Shown: positions 16,747 to 25,025, counted from the first letter of the stretch. The stretch is DNA of 64,000 nucleotides from Comamonadaceae bacterium (GCA_947447355.1 CANFJF010000001.1:62001-126000); one strand, 5' to 3'. Made by a program: numbers and translations. Notes: a model not told the origin generated them from the letters alone.

Positions 16747-17727
16747 TCAGTCCAGTTTGGCGCCAGTCAACTCAACCATCGTCTTCCACTTCACGCGCTC
16801 GCGTTCGGCAAAGGCAAAGGTTTCTTGCGGCGTTGTGGAGACGGTGCGGGCACCGCCTTCGAGGAAACGTTTTTGCACGGCTGGATCTGCGGCAATTTCT
16901 TTGATCGCTTCTGACAGCTTGGTGACGATGGCCGCCGGCGTCCCTTTGGGCAGCACAAAGGCACCCCAGGACGTGATGATGAAATCCTTGATGCCGACTT
17001 GCCCCATTGTGGGAACTTCAGGCAGAGTTGGCCAACGCTCGGACGATGTCACGGCCAAAGCTTTGACCTTGCCGGCTTTGATCAGCGGCATGTAGCTGGC
17101 GATGTTGTCGATTGCAAAATCGGTATCGCCAGCCATCAATGCTGGCATCGACTGTGCTGCACCGCGGTAAGGAACGTGCAATGTTTTGAGTCCATTGCGG
17201 GCGCCAAACAATTCACCCGCCAAGTGGGGCGTGGTGCCGACGCCCGCTGAACCGAAGGTCACGCCTTGTGGTTGTTTTTTGGCCCAAGCCAAAAATTCTT
17301 GAGCAGTTTTTGCCGGATGCTTGGGGGACACGACGAGGACGTTGCAGTTCTCCCAAATCATCGATGAGTAGTCGAAATCGCGAACCGGGTCATAGCTCAG
17401 CTTCGAAAAGAGAAACTGGTTGATAGACAGCGTTCCGATCGTGGCTGAAGAGATGGTGTAGCCGTCAGCCGGTGCCGTGCGAACAGCTTCCATGCCGATG
17501 TTGCCACCTGCGCCTGTTCGGTTGTCGACGACGAAGTTTTGACCAAATTTGCTCGTTAGTCTCTCCGCAACCAAGCGGGTCAGCAGATCTGATGCGCCTC
17601 CCGCCGTGAACGGCACGATGATCTTGACCGGGCCAGTTGGCCAGTTGGTTTGGGCGTGTCCCAATTGGAAGGTCATGGCGGCACCAGTAGCGATGGCGGA
17701 TTGGATTAGTTTGCGGCGTGAGATCAT
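16747..17727 (-). CDS. Bug-family (TctC-like) periplasmic substrate-binding protein
   Basis: The 326-residue protein begins MISRRKLIQSAIATGAAM, an arginine-pair leader of Tat-like type, with a QLGHAQ cleavage-like site. The mature part has GPVKIIVPFTAGGASDLLTRLV and VTFGSAGVGTTPHLAGELF, diagnostic of Bug receptors. It is the third orphan receptor in the island and sits directly before the acyl-CoA ligase, so its ligand may be the acid that this ligase activates. No TctAB genes are present. Confidence 0.9.
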   Translation of the reverse strand: MISRRKLIQSAIATGAAMTFQLGHAQTNWPTGPVKIIVPFTAGGASDLLTRLVAERLTSKFGQNFVVDNRTGAGGNIGMEAVRTAPADGYTISSATIGTLSINQFLFSKLSYDPVRDFDYSSMIWENCNVLVVSPKHPAKTAQEFLAWAKKQPQGVTFGSAGVGTTPHLAGELFGARNGLKTLHVPYRGAAQSMPALMAGDTDFAIDNIASYMPLIKAGKVKALAVTSSERWPTLPEVPTMGQVGIKDFIITSWGAFVLPKGTPAAIVTKLSEAIKEIAADPAVQKRFLEGGARTVSTTPQETFAFAERERVKWKTMVELTGAKLD

Positions 17728-17771
17728 AAAATTTCTGGTTGTTAGCTCAATGTCGGATTAGCGATAACTCT

Positions 17772-18932
17772 TTAAGCGGCCTTGCGCACTTTCGGCAAGA
17801 TCGAATTAGCAATGATCTGGCGCATCACTTCTGCCGTGCCACCACCGAGACGGCACATGCGGGCATCGGCGTAAGCGCGGGCAATCGGGTATTCCCACAT
17901 AAAGCCCCAGCCGCCAAAAAACTGCAGACATTCGTCCATGACACGACCTTGCAATTCGGTGGTGATGAGCTTGCAGGTGGCCGCATCAGCAGGGTCTAAT
18001 TTGCCCTCTAAGTGCAGCTCAAGGCATCGGTCGACAAACACACGTTGTCCCAAGACTTCTGCATGCAAGCCGGCTAACTTGAAACGGGTGTTCTGGAAAT
18101 CGGCCAAGGTCTGGCCGAACATGTTGCGCTCTGAGACGTAGGCAATCGTCCATTCCAGCGCGGCTTCAGAACTCGAAACGCCGCGGATCCCTTGAATCAG
18201 TCGCTCTTGTGCAAGTTGGGTCATGAGCTGCACAAAGCCGCTGCCCTCTGCGCCCAGCAGATTTTCAGCAGGTACGCGGACATCGGCAAAAAAGAGCTCC
18301 GAGGTGTCTTGGGCTTTGCAACCCATTTTTTCGAGTTTTCGGCCACGTTTGAAACCAGCCCGATCAGTTTCTACCAAGATCAAGCTAACGCCTTTGCCGC
18401 GTGCTTTAGGGTCTGTTTTGCAGGCCAGCAACAGCAAGTCAGCACTGTGGCCATTGGTGATAAATACTTTCTGGCCATTGATGACGTACTCGTCACCCTC
18501 TCGGATGGCTTGCGTGCGCATGGCTTGGACGTCGCTGCCGCCAGAGGGCTCGCTCATGCCCAGCGCGACAACCACTTCGCCGGTTGCCATTTTGGGCAAC
18601 CATTTTCGTTTTTGCTCTTCAGTGCCGAAATCAACCAGATACGGTGCAACGATGTCGGAGTGAAGGTAAAAGGTGGGTCCGGTCGCACCGACTCGCGCCA
18701 TCTCTTCAATCAGGATGGTGCTGTGCAAAAAATCACCCCCCATGCCGCCGTATTCTTCCGGCACATTGCAGCACAGCAGACCGAGTTCGCCAGCCTTCAA
18801 CCAGAGCGATCGAGGGACTTGGCCGGCCTTTTCCCACTCTGCATGGTGAGGCACCACATGCTCAGCAATGAAGCGTCGCACGCTGTCGCGGAAGGTGTCG
18901 TGGTCAGGGGTAAAAATGGTGCGTGGAATCAT
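17772..18932 (-). CDS. Acyl-CoA dehydrogenase
   Basis: The 386-residue protein has the usual order of N-terminal helical domain, beta domain (VALGMSEPSGGSDVQAM) and C-terminal helical domain (QFFGGWGFMWEYPIAR). The segment CRLGGGTAEVMRQII carries glycine where MCAD-type enzymes have the catalytic glutamate, so the base is probably on another helix, as in isovaleryl- and long-chain-type enzymes. It forms an alpha,beta-double bond in an acyl-CoA and passes electrons to ETF. It lies 12 bases after the CaiB gene and belongs to the second operon. Confidence 0.92.
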   Translation of the reverse strand: MIPRTIFTPDHDTFRDSVRRFIAEHVVPHHAEWEKAGQVPRSLWLKAGELGLLCCNVPEEYGGMGGDFLHSTILIEEMARVGATGPTFYLHSDIVAPYLVDFGTEEQKRKWLPKMATGEVVVALGMSEPSGGSDVQAMRTQAIREGDEYVINGQKVFITNGHSADLLLLACKTDPKARGKGVSLILVETDRAGFKRGRKLEKMGCKAQDTSELFFADVRVPAENLLGAEGSGFVQLMTQLAQERLIQGIRGVSSSEAALEWTIAYVSERNMFGQTLADFQNTRFKLAGLHAEVLGQRVFVDRCLELHLEGKLDPADAATCKLITTELQGRVMDECLQFFGGWGFMWEYPIARAYADARMCRLGGGTAEVMRQIIANSILPKVRKAA

Positions 18933-18944
18933 GATTTTTAGTGA

Positions 18945-20147
18945 TTAAACGGCGGCGCAGGCCCCGCCTTGGGCTAACAACTGCAGGATGGCAGATTCTT
19001 CGTAATCGCATTCGCGCAAAATTTCTGCACTGTGCTCGCCCAAGGACGGTGGCAAGCGTGTGATCTCCGGTGGCGAGGCGCTCATTCGAATCGGATTCAT
19101 CGGCAGGCGCAGACGACCTTCGGTCGGGTGCTCCATGATTTTCCAGAAATCAATGGCATTCAGGTGCGGGTCGTTCGGCAAGTCTTCGATGCTGTTGACG
19201 ACTGAAAACGGAATGTCCTCGGCACCCAACAATTGAAGCCATTCAGCATTGGTTTTTCGGGCCACTTGACGTTCGATTTCACCCCAGACCGTGCTGACAT
19301 TTTTCTGCCGACCAGCGAAGGTTGAAAAGCGTGGATCCTGCATGATCTGTGCTTCTCCTGCCAATTCGAAAAAACATTTCCAGTGCGCGTCGGAATACGG
19401 CAGCAGCGCCAAATGACCGTCAAGTGTTTTGTAAGGCCGACGCGCAGCGGTGATCACGGGCTCGTAGCCCATGGGGCCGATGGGCGGTTCGAAGGCGTGA
19501 CCCCATTGATGTTCGAGCATGTTGAACGCCGTCATGGTTTCAAACATTGAGACGTCGACCTGCTGACCTTCGCCGGTGCGCATCTGGTGCATCAGCGCCA
19601 ACACAATGGCATAAGCTGCATGCACACCGCTGATTTTGTCGGCAATGATAGTCGGCACATAACGCGGCTCACCGTTGATAACTTTTTGCATCATGGCCAA
19701 GCCGGAGGCGGCTTGAATGATGTCGTCATAAGCCGGTCTGCCGCCATAGGGGCCGTCGTCGCTGAAGCCGGTCACGTGGCAATAGACCAAGGCGGGGTGG
19801 TTGGCAGCGAGAGTGGCGTAATCGAGGCCGAGTCGGTTCGCGGCCGAGGTTCGCATGGAGTGCAAAAGTACGTCGGTTTTGCCGACCAAACGTTGCAGAA
19901 TCTCGCGACCTTCGGGTTTTTTCAAATCGACCACAATGCTGCGCTTGCTGCGGTTGCTGGTCATGAAAAAGGCCCCCATTTTGGGTGAACGACGGGGCCC
20001 GATGGCGCGCGTTAAATCACCTTCAGGTGGTTCCAACTTGATCACCTCGGCACCCATGTCGCCCAAGTACTGGCCCGCGAGCGGGCCAAAGATCATGGAC
20101 GCGATTTCCAGAACGCGGATGCCTTCGAGGGGACGTTTCTTTGTCAT
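18945..20147 (-). CDS. CaiB/BaiF family CoA-transferase
   Basis: The 400-residue class III CoA-transferase has GIRVLEIASMIFGPLAGQYLGDMGAEVIKLEPPEGD, FMTSNRSKRSIVVDLKKPEGREI and TIIADKISGVHAAYAI, whose aspartate is the likely catalytic residue, then QQVDVSMFETM. It differs clearly from the other CaiB protein at 10252. It starts six bases after the cyclase gene. It probably transfers CoA onto or between pathway acids; donor and acceptor are unknown. Confidence 0.91.
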   Translation of the reverse strand: MTKKRPLEGIRVLEIASMIFGPLAGQYLGDMGAEVIKLEPPEGDLTRAIGPRRSPKMGAFFMTSNRSKRSIVVDLKKPEGREILQRLVGKTDVLLHSMRTSAANRLGLDYATLAANHPALVYCHVTGFSDDGPYGGRPAYDDIIQAASGLAMMQKVINGEPRYVPTIIADKISGVHAAYAIVLALMHQMRTGEGQQVDVSMFETMTAFNMLEHQWGHAFEPPIGPMGYEPVITAARRPYKTLDGHLALLPYSDAHWKCFFELAGEAQIMQDPRFSTFAGRQKNVSTVWGEIERQVARKTNAEWLQLLGAEDIPFSVVNSIEDLPNDPHLNAIDFWKIMEHPTEGRLRLPMNPIRMSASPPEITRLPPSLGEHSAEILRECDYEESAILQLLAQGGACAAV

Positions 20148-20153
20148 GTCAAC

Positions 20154-21029
20154 TCAGAGAACGGCCACAGGGGCCAATGGACTGCCCGTGGCGCCGACGA
20201 TCGGCAGCGGGCTGGCAATGAAAAGAAACTCGTGGCGACCACTTTCAACCAGAGGATCCAGCATCAGACCCTCTAGCAGGGGCACACCATAGTCCCGAAT
20301 CAAGAGTTGGTGAACGGGGAAAACGGTACTCTCTGGAAAGGGCATGACTTCTACGGCGAAGTTGTCTGCACCGACGATGGCGACGCCTGATTCGGCCAGC
20401 CAGCGTGCGGCTTCTACGTTGATGCCTGGCTCAACGTCAAAGGAGGGTTGCTTCACGCCTTTTTGCGACTCGAGCCACCCGGTGCGGATCAGCACAGCAT
20501 CGCCGCGTCCGGGCGTGACCCGGGCGGCTGCGGCTGCGGCTTCGAGGTCGGTGCGGTCAATGGCTTCGCCAGGTGCAATCACGCGGCCTTTGAGCTTGAC
20601 CAGATCGAGCAGCACGCCGCGCGTGACGATAGGCGGCATTTTTTCGACGCCCAGCTTTTCTGCACCACGCGCGCTGCGTACGTCATTGCCGGAAAAGCCG
20701 TTGAACATTTTGTCGTCATACCAAGCGTGACACAGCGCGTCGACATGGGTGCCGATATGCAGGGGCATGACGACAGTGTCTTCGGCAAACTGGAAGCCGC
20801 CGGGTCGTTTGCTGCCGGCGGCATAATCACCCCCGTCGCGGCCCATGAAGTGCTGCAAACCGCAGCGATGACCGGGTACGGGTGTTTTGCTAGAGAGCAG
20901 TTGCGCCAGTCGTAGAACCTCACCAGTGCGGACCAGAGCCGTTGCCCGACGCACTTCGTCCGGGCCAATGTAGTTAAGCGCGCCGCGTTCGTCTTCCGCG
21001 CCCCAGCGTTTCCATGCTTCTTGACTCAA
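20154..21029 (-). CDS. Cyclase family protein (kynurenine formamidase-like metal-dependent hydrolase)
   Basis: The 291-residue protein contains the HxGTHxDxxxH metal-binding motif (MPLHIGTHVDALCHAW) of the cyclase/KynB-like family, plus GVLLDLVKLKGR and GDAVLIRTGW. Members hydrolyse amide or ester bonds or act on polyketide-like rings. The start is a TTG at 21029 with a weak ribosome-binding site; no ATG nearby would keep the N-terminus. It is the first gene of the second minus-strand operon. Ring or lactone opening is a possible role here, which is inference. Confidence 0.85.
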   Translation of the reverse strand: MSQEAWKRWGAEDERGALNYIGPDEVRRATALVRTGEVLRLAQLLSSKTPVPGHRCGLQHFMGRDGGDYAAGSKRPGGFQFAEDTVVMPLHIGTHVDALCHAWYDDKMFNGFSGNDVRSARGAEKLGVEKMPPIVTRGVLLDLVKLKGRVIAPGEAIDRTDLEAAAAAARVTPGRGDAVLIRTGWLESQKGVKQPSFDVEPGINVEAARWLAESGVAIVGADNFAVEVMPFPESTVFPVHQLLIRDYGVPLLEGLMLDPLVESGRHEFLFIASPLPIVGATGSPLAPVAVL

Positions 21030-21058
21030 TGTGTACTCGCTTTTTACTCTAAAGATAT

Positions 21059-21088
21059 AATTTATTCTTAATGGTATTTTATTTGTAC
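21059..21088. promoter_or_regulatory. AT-rich promoter/operator region of the second operon, sharing AATTTATTCTWAATRG with 10225
   Basis: AATTTATTCTTAATGG (21059-21074) matches the motif before the CaiB gene at 10225 at 14 of 16 positions. GTACAAAT also occurs near both copies (10220 on plus; 21088 on minus), though in a different relative orientation. The region is AT-rich and lies 30-60 bases upstream of the TTG start at 21029, where a promoter is expected. A shared TetR operator is the simplest explanation. Confidence 0.4.
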
Positions 21089-21097
21089 TTGGCGGTA

Positions 21098-21117
21098 AAT
21101 CAGGGTTTTCCCTGATT
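21098..21117. repeat. Perfect hairpin AATCAGGG-TTTT-CCCTGATT in divergent intergenic region
   Basis: A perfect 8-bp inverted repeat with a TTTT loop lies between the divergent cyclase (21029) and DUF3422 (21221) genes. It has no T-tract suitable for termination and no gene ends here, so it is more likely a regulator site or a dispersed genomic palindrome than a terminator. Confidence 0.45.
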
Positions 21118-21220
21118 CTTGAACCGATGCCAAGCGACAGCGATAGGAACGGATGCGTGGGTGTCGTAACCCAGCTTCAAGAGTGAACTGAAGAGCGCCC
21201 TTATCCATCACAATCCCACC

Positions 21221-22573
21221 ATGAGTTCAACCCTGACCCCTTTTGCCGTCAGTGCAGGTGTGGCGCTGTTGCCAACTGATGATCTGCATCGTCGTGCACT
21301 GCACAACGAAGTACACGCACGGCCGACAGCCCGTATTCATCTGCCGGCGTTAGTGGTGTATGTGGCGGTGCTCAACAGCGACATCAGCCGCGAGCAGGAG
21401 TGTGAGCATTTGCGCCGATTGCCGGGTCAGGCAGCCCTGACGATTGAACAATTAGCGGTTAATTTCTTGCGGCTTCGCCTTGACGGCTACACCGTCAAAT
21501 GGGAGCGACACACTGAGTTCACGCGTTATTCCATCGTGCAGCCCTTGCCCGACTACGCTGTTTTGGGTGCTGCCAATCCAGACTTGCTGCCAGCCTTGGC
21601 TGTTGCGCCAGAGTGGTTGCGTGAAATTCCTGGCCGGACGATGGCCGCCATCATGCTGGCGATGGTTGATGGCGATTTAGACAAGCCGGATGACATCTTG
21701 GCCAAGGCCAAAGTGTGGTTGGGTGACACGCCGGTGATGGCGTCGGTGCTGGGGCAAAACGGCCATTCCTTGGCCATCAGCGATTTTTTGCTGCGGCCTG
21801 ATGGCTTTGAACGCATGCTGGTGGTGGCACCTGCGGACATGAGTGCGACGCGCGCTGGCCGAGTCTCGCAGCGGCTGTTGGAACTCGAAACTTACCGGCT
21901 GATGGCGCTGCGCGGCTTGCCGGTGGCCAAGCTGCTGGGCCCGATGCTGACGAAGTCTGAAAACGCGCTGGCCGACATCATGGCAAGCCTTGAGAACAAG
22001 GCGGCGGCTGATCAAGAGTTGCTCGACACGCTGGTGTCTTTGGCCGCCCGTGTTGAGCGCGCCACCGCCGAGCACGTGTACCGTTTTGCGGCTACACGGG
22101 CTTATGACGGGCTGGTGGCGCAGCGCACCGCGGAGTTGCGCGAGACAGCCATTCCAGGCACGCAGACCCTAGGTGATTTCATGCAGCGGCGTTTGTCGCC
22201 AGCGATTGCTACTGTGGCAGCCACAGCGCAGCGACTGGCCTCTTTGTCGGAGCGTGTGGCTCGCACCAGCGCGCTGCTAAGGACTCGCGTTGACATTGCC
22301 ACTGAAGTGCAAAACCAGCAGTTACTTGAAAAGCTCACGCGAGGGCAAGAGTTGCAATTGCGTCTGCAAGCCACTGTCGAAGGCTTGTCGATTGCGGCCA
22401 TTTCTTATTACGTGGTCAGCCTGCTGCTGTATGGCAGTAAAGCGCTGAAAGCGCTCGGGCTGCCGATCAACCCTGAGATGGCCGCCGGGGCCATGATTCC
22501 GCTGGTGCTATGGGGGTCATGGACGACGATTCGGCGTATCCACAAGAAATTGCGCCCTGATCTGGAACGTTGA
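21221..22573 (+). CDS. DUF3422 family protein, membrane-anchored
   Basis: The 450-residue protein has the N-terminal LHNEVHARPTARIHLPALVVYVAVL segment typical of DUF3422, a long helical middle (about residues 240-390) likely to form coiled coils, and two hydrophobic segments near the C-terminus (about 385-435: IAAISYYVVSLLLYGSKAL and AAGAMIPLVLWGSW). No function is established for the family. It is a single-gene unit diverging from the catabolic island and ending at a strong hairpin. Confidence 0.85.
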   Translation: MSSTLTPFAVSAGVALLPTDDLHRRALHNEVHARPTARIHLPALVVYVAVLNSDISREQECEHLRRLPGQAALTIEQLAVNFLRLRLDGYTVKWERHTEFTRYSIVQPLPDYAVLGAANPDLLPALAVAPEWLREIPGRTMAAIMLAMVDGDLDKPDDILAKAKVWLGDTPVMASVLGQNGHSLAISDFLLRPDGFERMLVVAPADMSATRAGRVSQRLLELETYRLMALRGLPVAKLLGPMLTKSENALADIMASLENKAAADQELLDTLVSLAARVERATAEHVYRFAATRAYDGLVAQRTAELRETAIPGTQTLGDFMQRRLSPAIATVAATAQRLASLSERVARTSALLRTRVDIATEVQNQQLLEKLTRGQELQLRLQATVEGLSIAAISYYVVSLLLYGSKALKALGLPINPEMAAGAMIPLVLWGSWTTIRRIHKKLRPDLER

Positions 22574-22575
22574 TC

Positions 22576-22612
22576 ACCCTGGCGCCAGTCATGCTGACTG
22601 ACTCAGGGTTTT
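22576..22612 (+). terminator. Probable intrinsic terminator after the DUF3422 gene
   Basis: ACCCTG (22576-22581) pairs with CAGGGT (22604-22609), and nested inside CAGTCA pairs with TGACTG, giving a long stem followed by TTTT. It starts two bases after the TGA of the DUF3422 gene and overlaps the last codons of the convergent DUF393 gene. The short T-run makes termination likely but not certain. Confidence 0.5.
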
Positions 22613-23019
22613 CTGCTTTCAAGACCCCGTGCCAGTTTTTGCAGTCGGGGCCTGATACGCAAAAATCCCAGATACAGCAGTTCTAAAAACGCAGTGGCTC
22701 CAGGCAAGGACGCTGCTCGGCCCAACCAGCGCCAGCCCGGCAACAGCAGCCACAAGGCGACGAAGGCCTGCGCACCACTCAGCAACTCGCCATTGGCCCG
22801 TCTCACATGAAAACGGGACAATAAACGCGATCTGTCCTCCGCCTTGGCAAGGGGACTGGTTTCGATGCTGACGTCCAGCCATCGCAACGGTTGCAGCGGC
22901 CTCATGCTGCGGTACAAGCTGACCTCGCGACGACACAGCGGACAAGCCCCATCGAACATCACAGTCAGCGCGTCGCAGTTCGGCGCCTCAGGCTTTACTG
23001 GTGTTGACGCCTTGCTCAT
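22603..23019 (-). CDS. DUF393/DCC family thiol-disulfide oxidoreductase-like protein
   Basis: The 138-residue protein carries the family signature MFDGACPLCRREV, the (Y/F)DGxCxxC motif of the DCC family, near residue 20, and SGAQAFVALWLLLPGWRWLGR, typical of the C-terminal half. The CxxC suggests thiol redox chemistry, though few members are characterised. Its ATG overlaps the stop of the upstream hypothetical gene by four bases, so the two are coupled and probably in one operon with the Rrf2 regulator. Confidence 0.82.
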   Translation of the reverse strand: MSKASTPVKPEAPNCDALTVMFDGACPLCRREVSLYRSMRPLQPLRWLDVSIETSPLAKAEDRSRLLSRFHVRRANGELLSGAQAFVALWLLLPGWRWLGRAASLPGATAFLELLYLGFLRIRPRLQKLARGLESRKP

Positions 23020-23318
23020 GTTTCTAGCAAATCTTCATGTTGATTGATGATGCGCTTGGGGCACAAGCGGTCGTCGTACTGGACTTGTCCTTTGTAGGAA
23101 AAGCGAATTTTCAATTTTTCAAAATCATCAACCGCCAGCTTATCGACAAACAAATTGACTAGCTGCAGTCGGTTCTCCCTGATTTTTTTTTTCAGGTCTG
23201 CCAGCACGGCATTGGCTTGTTCTTCGTCTTCTACAAAGTGGTGCCATTGCCAAGACTCACCAGCAGGAATTTTTCTGGATTTGCCTGCATGGTTGCGCAG
23301 GACGTAACTGACCTTCAT
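23016..23318 (-). CDS. Hypothetical protein, 100 residues
   Basis: No family is recognised. The protein is soluble and rich in charged residues, with a WQWHHF motif near residue 24 and a helix-forming stretch EQANAVLADLKKKIRENRLQ. A single cysteine lies near the C-terminus (RLCPKRI). It lies 11 bases after the Rrf2 gene and overlaps the DUF393 gene by four bases, which supports a real, cotranscribed gene. Its function is unknown. Confidence 0.7.
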   Translation of the reverse strand: MKVSYVLRNHAGKSRKIPAGESWQWHHFVEDEEQANAVLADLKKKIRENRLQLVNLFVDKLAVDDFEKLKIRFSYKGQVQYDDRLCPKRIINQHEDLLET

Positions 23319-23329
23319 TTAAGAGTGCC

Positions 23330-23830
23330 TCAGGCTATTGAAGCCATCTTCCAATCGAAAACCGAATTCGCAATGCGGATGGCGACGCGTTGGGGTAGGG
23401 GCTTGAGTTTGAAAATGCTCCGGACTTCGGTTTTTTGGCGGTCTGGCAATTTGGCTTGGCGCGCCAGGTCTGTCAGGCTGCGCAATTCAAAAAAGCTTTG
23501 GATGCGCTGCCGCATCTCGGTTTCCATGATGGCCAGAGGCATCGCTTCAGGGGACGATTTATGGGTGCTCGAATCCGGCATTTCAAAAATTTTCACGATG
23601 TCCCACAAGGTCACTGGGCGATTTCTTTCATCCAGTTGGTAACCGCCACCGGGGCCTTTGTAGGCGCGGACGATGGCATGGTTTTTGAGTTCGCTCAAGG
23701 TGACTTCAATGTAGGAAATCGACAAGCCGAGCAAGGTTGAAATTTCGTGTGCAGGGACTGGCTGCCCCGGGCTGTAGCGGGCAACAACCGTGGCTATCTC
23801 GATGGCTTTGATGGTCTTTTTTGAAATCAT
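23330..23830 (-). CDS. Rrf2 family transcriptional regulator without cysteines
   Basis: The 166-residue protein has the Rrf2 winged helix (VPAHEISTLLGLSISYIEVTLSELKNHAIVRAYKGPGGGYQL in outline) and the following VTLWDIVKIFEM dimer helix. There is no cysteine anywhere in the protein, so it cannot bind an Fe-S cluster in the manner of IscR or NsrR. It faces the MerR-like gene at 23972 across a 141-base spacer with repeated CTACTCA motifs and leads a three-gene minus-strand operon. The signal it senses is unknown. Confidence 0.87.
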   Translation of the reverse strand: MISKKTIKAIEIATVVARYSPGQPVPAHEISTLLGLSISYIEVTLSELKNHAIVRAYKGPGGGYQLDERNRPVTLWDIVKIFEMPDSSTHKSSPEAMPLAIMETEMRQRIQSFFELRSLTDLARQAKLPDRQKTEVRSIFKLKPLPQRVAIRIANSVFDWKMASIA

Positions 23831-23853
23831 GTTGCTTTAACTCTTTTCTTGGT

Positions 23854-23971
23854 TGAGTAGACTATTCCACATATTCAAGAATAAAACTACTCATAAATCA
23901 AAAAAATTGAAAATAAACCTTGACTATTATGGGTTTAACTCATAAATTCTACGCAAATACTACTCAAAAAT
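23854..23971. promoter_or_regulatory. Four CTACTCA/ACTCATAAAT motifs in the divergent Rrf2/MerR promoter
   Basis: TGAGTAG (23854-23860, inverted), CTACTCATAAA (23887-23897), ACTCATAAAT (23938-23947) and CTACTCAAAAA (23960-23970) share a core CTACTCA or ACTCATAAAT. One copy overlaps the -10 of the MerR-gene promoter and another ends at its ATG. This arrangement suggests a multi-site operator for one of the two divergent regulators, with autorepression likely. Confidence 0.5.
23920..23948 (+). promoter_or_regulatory. Sigma-70 promoter for the MerR-like gene
   Basis: TTGACT (23920-23925) and TAAATT (23943-23948) are separated by 17 bases, an optimal spacing, and lie 23 bases before the ATG at 23972. 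The -10 overlaps the repeated ACTCATAAAT motif. No Shine-Dalgarno sequence is evident in the very short leader. Confidence 0.6.
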
Positions 23972-25009
23972 ATGATCCAAACAGATAAATTGACGATTGA
24001 CACGCCAATCCCACATTACAGAATTGGCGCTGTCGCAAAATTAGCGGGTGTGCCCGTCACGACTTTGCGGGTGTGGGAAATTCGCTACGGCGCTTTCAAG
24101 CCGACAAAAAGTGACGGTCAGCATCGTCTTTACAGTCAGGCCGACGCGGTCAAAGCGGGCCAGCTCAAGCTGCTGTGCGATGCAGGGCATGGCATCAGTG
24201 CTATTGCCAATCTGGACGCCGTCAGTTTGAGTCGCTTGCTGGTGCAGCAAAGACCTGTTGCCGGAACTCATGTGCAGAGCAAATCGGAGGGCCAAAAAGT
24301 GGCCATGGCAGTGGTCGGAAACGCCATGGCCAGCAGAATCAGATCCCCAAAATTCACACTTAAATTTCTAAGCCATTCGATTCAAATCACGGATGTTTTT
24401 GAAGACCTCGCAGAGGCTGGTTTAGCGGTCTTCAACGATCAGCCGAAGATCCTTCTCATCAAGGTCAATACGTTGAACGACAGCGCGCGTGCACAGATCG
24501 AAAGTTTGGTGGCGCGTCATCCGATCTTCCAAACTATTGTCTTTTACAGCTACGGGCAAGAAGGTGTGGTCGAGGCGCTCAAAGTGCTGGGAATGTTGGT
24601 GCGTCGGGAGCCGATGTCAGACTACGACTTGTCTGATCTCATCAGTTCCGTGCTCTTGGTGGATGCTTCAACATCGATGGGGATATCCGGCCCCACGGCG
24701 CTGATTCCAGCGCGTAAATATTCGGACGCAACACTGAGCCGTGTCGCAGGCATTTCGAGCAGCATTCTGTGCGAATGTCCGCGGCATGTCGCCGAGCTGA
24801 TTGGCCAACTGGCCAGCTTTGAGCAATACAGCCAAGAGTGCCTGAACAACAGCACAGAAGATGCTCACTTACATGCTTACTTGCGGGCGGTCTCGGGCTC
24901 AGCCCGAGCCATGTTTGAGCGCGCGCTTGAAATGGTCGCCGTGCACGAGGGCATTTCGTTGAACAATGACACGCCGGCTCTACCGGTTCTATTTCCCTCA
25001 CAAGGCTAA
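23972..25009 (+). CDS. MerR-type regulator with an unusual C-terminal sensor region
   Basis: Residues about 15-85 form a MerR-type winged helix ([21 protein letters not shown] and the following [10 protein letters not shown]). Residues about 110-230 look like a degenerate Rossmann-like domain, but the DxHxxG signature of cobalamin-binding MerR proteins (CarH/LitR) is absent. The C-terminal helical region ([20 protein letters not shown]) is about 90 residues. At 345 residues it is far longer than classical MerR regulators. It diverges from the Rrf2 gene. The DNA-binding call is firm; the ligand is unknown. Confidence 0.82.
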   Translation: MIQTDKLTIDTPIPHYRIGAVAKLAGVPVTTLRVWEIRYGAFKPTKSDGQHRLYSQADAVKAGQLKLLCDAGHGISAIANLDAVSLSRLLVQQRPVAGTHVQSKSEGQKVAMAVVGNAMASRIRSPKFTLKFLSHSIQITDVFEDLAEAGLAVFNDQPKILLIKVNTLNDSARAQIESLVARHPIFQTIVFYSYGQEGVVEALKVLGMLVRREPMSDYDLSDLISSVLLVDASTSMGISGPTALIPARKYSDATLSRVAGISSSILCECPRHVAELIGQLASFEQYSQECLNNSTEDAHLHAYLRAVSGSARAMFERALEMVAVHEGISLNNDTPALPVLFPSQG

Positions 25010-25025
25010 CCTTAGAATCATCCTC

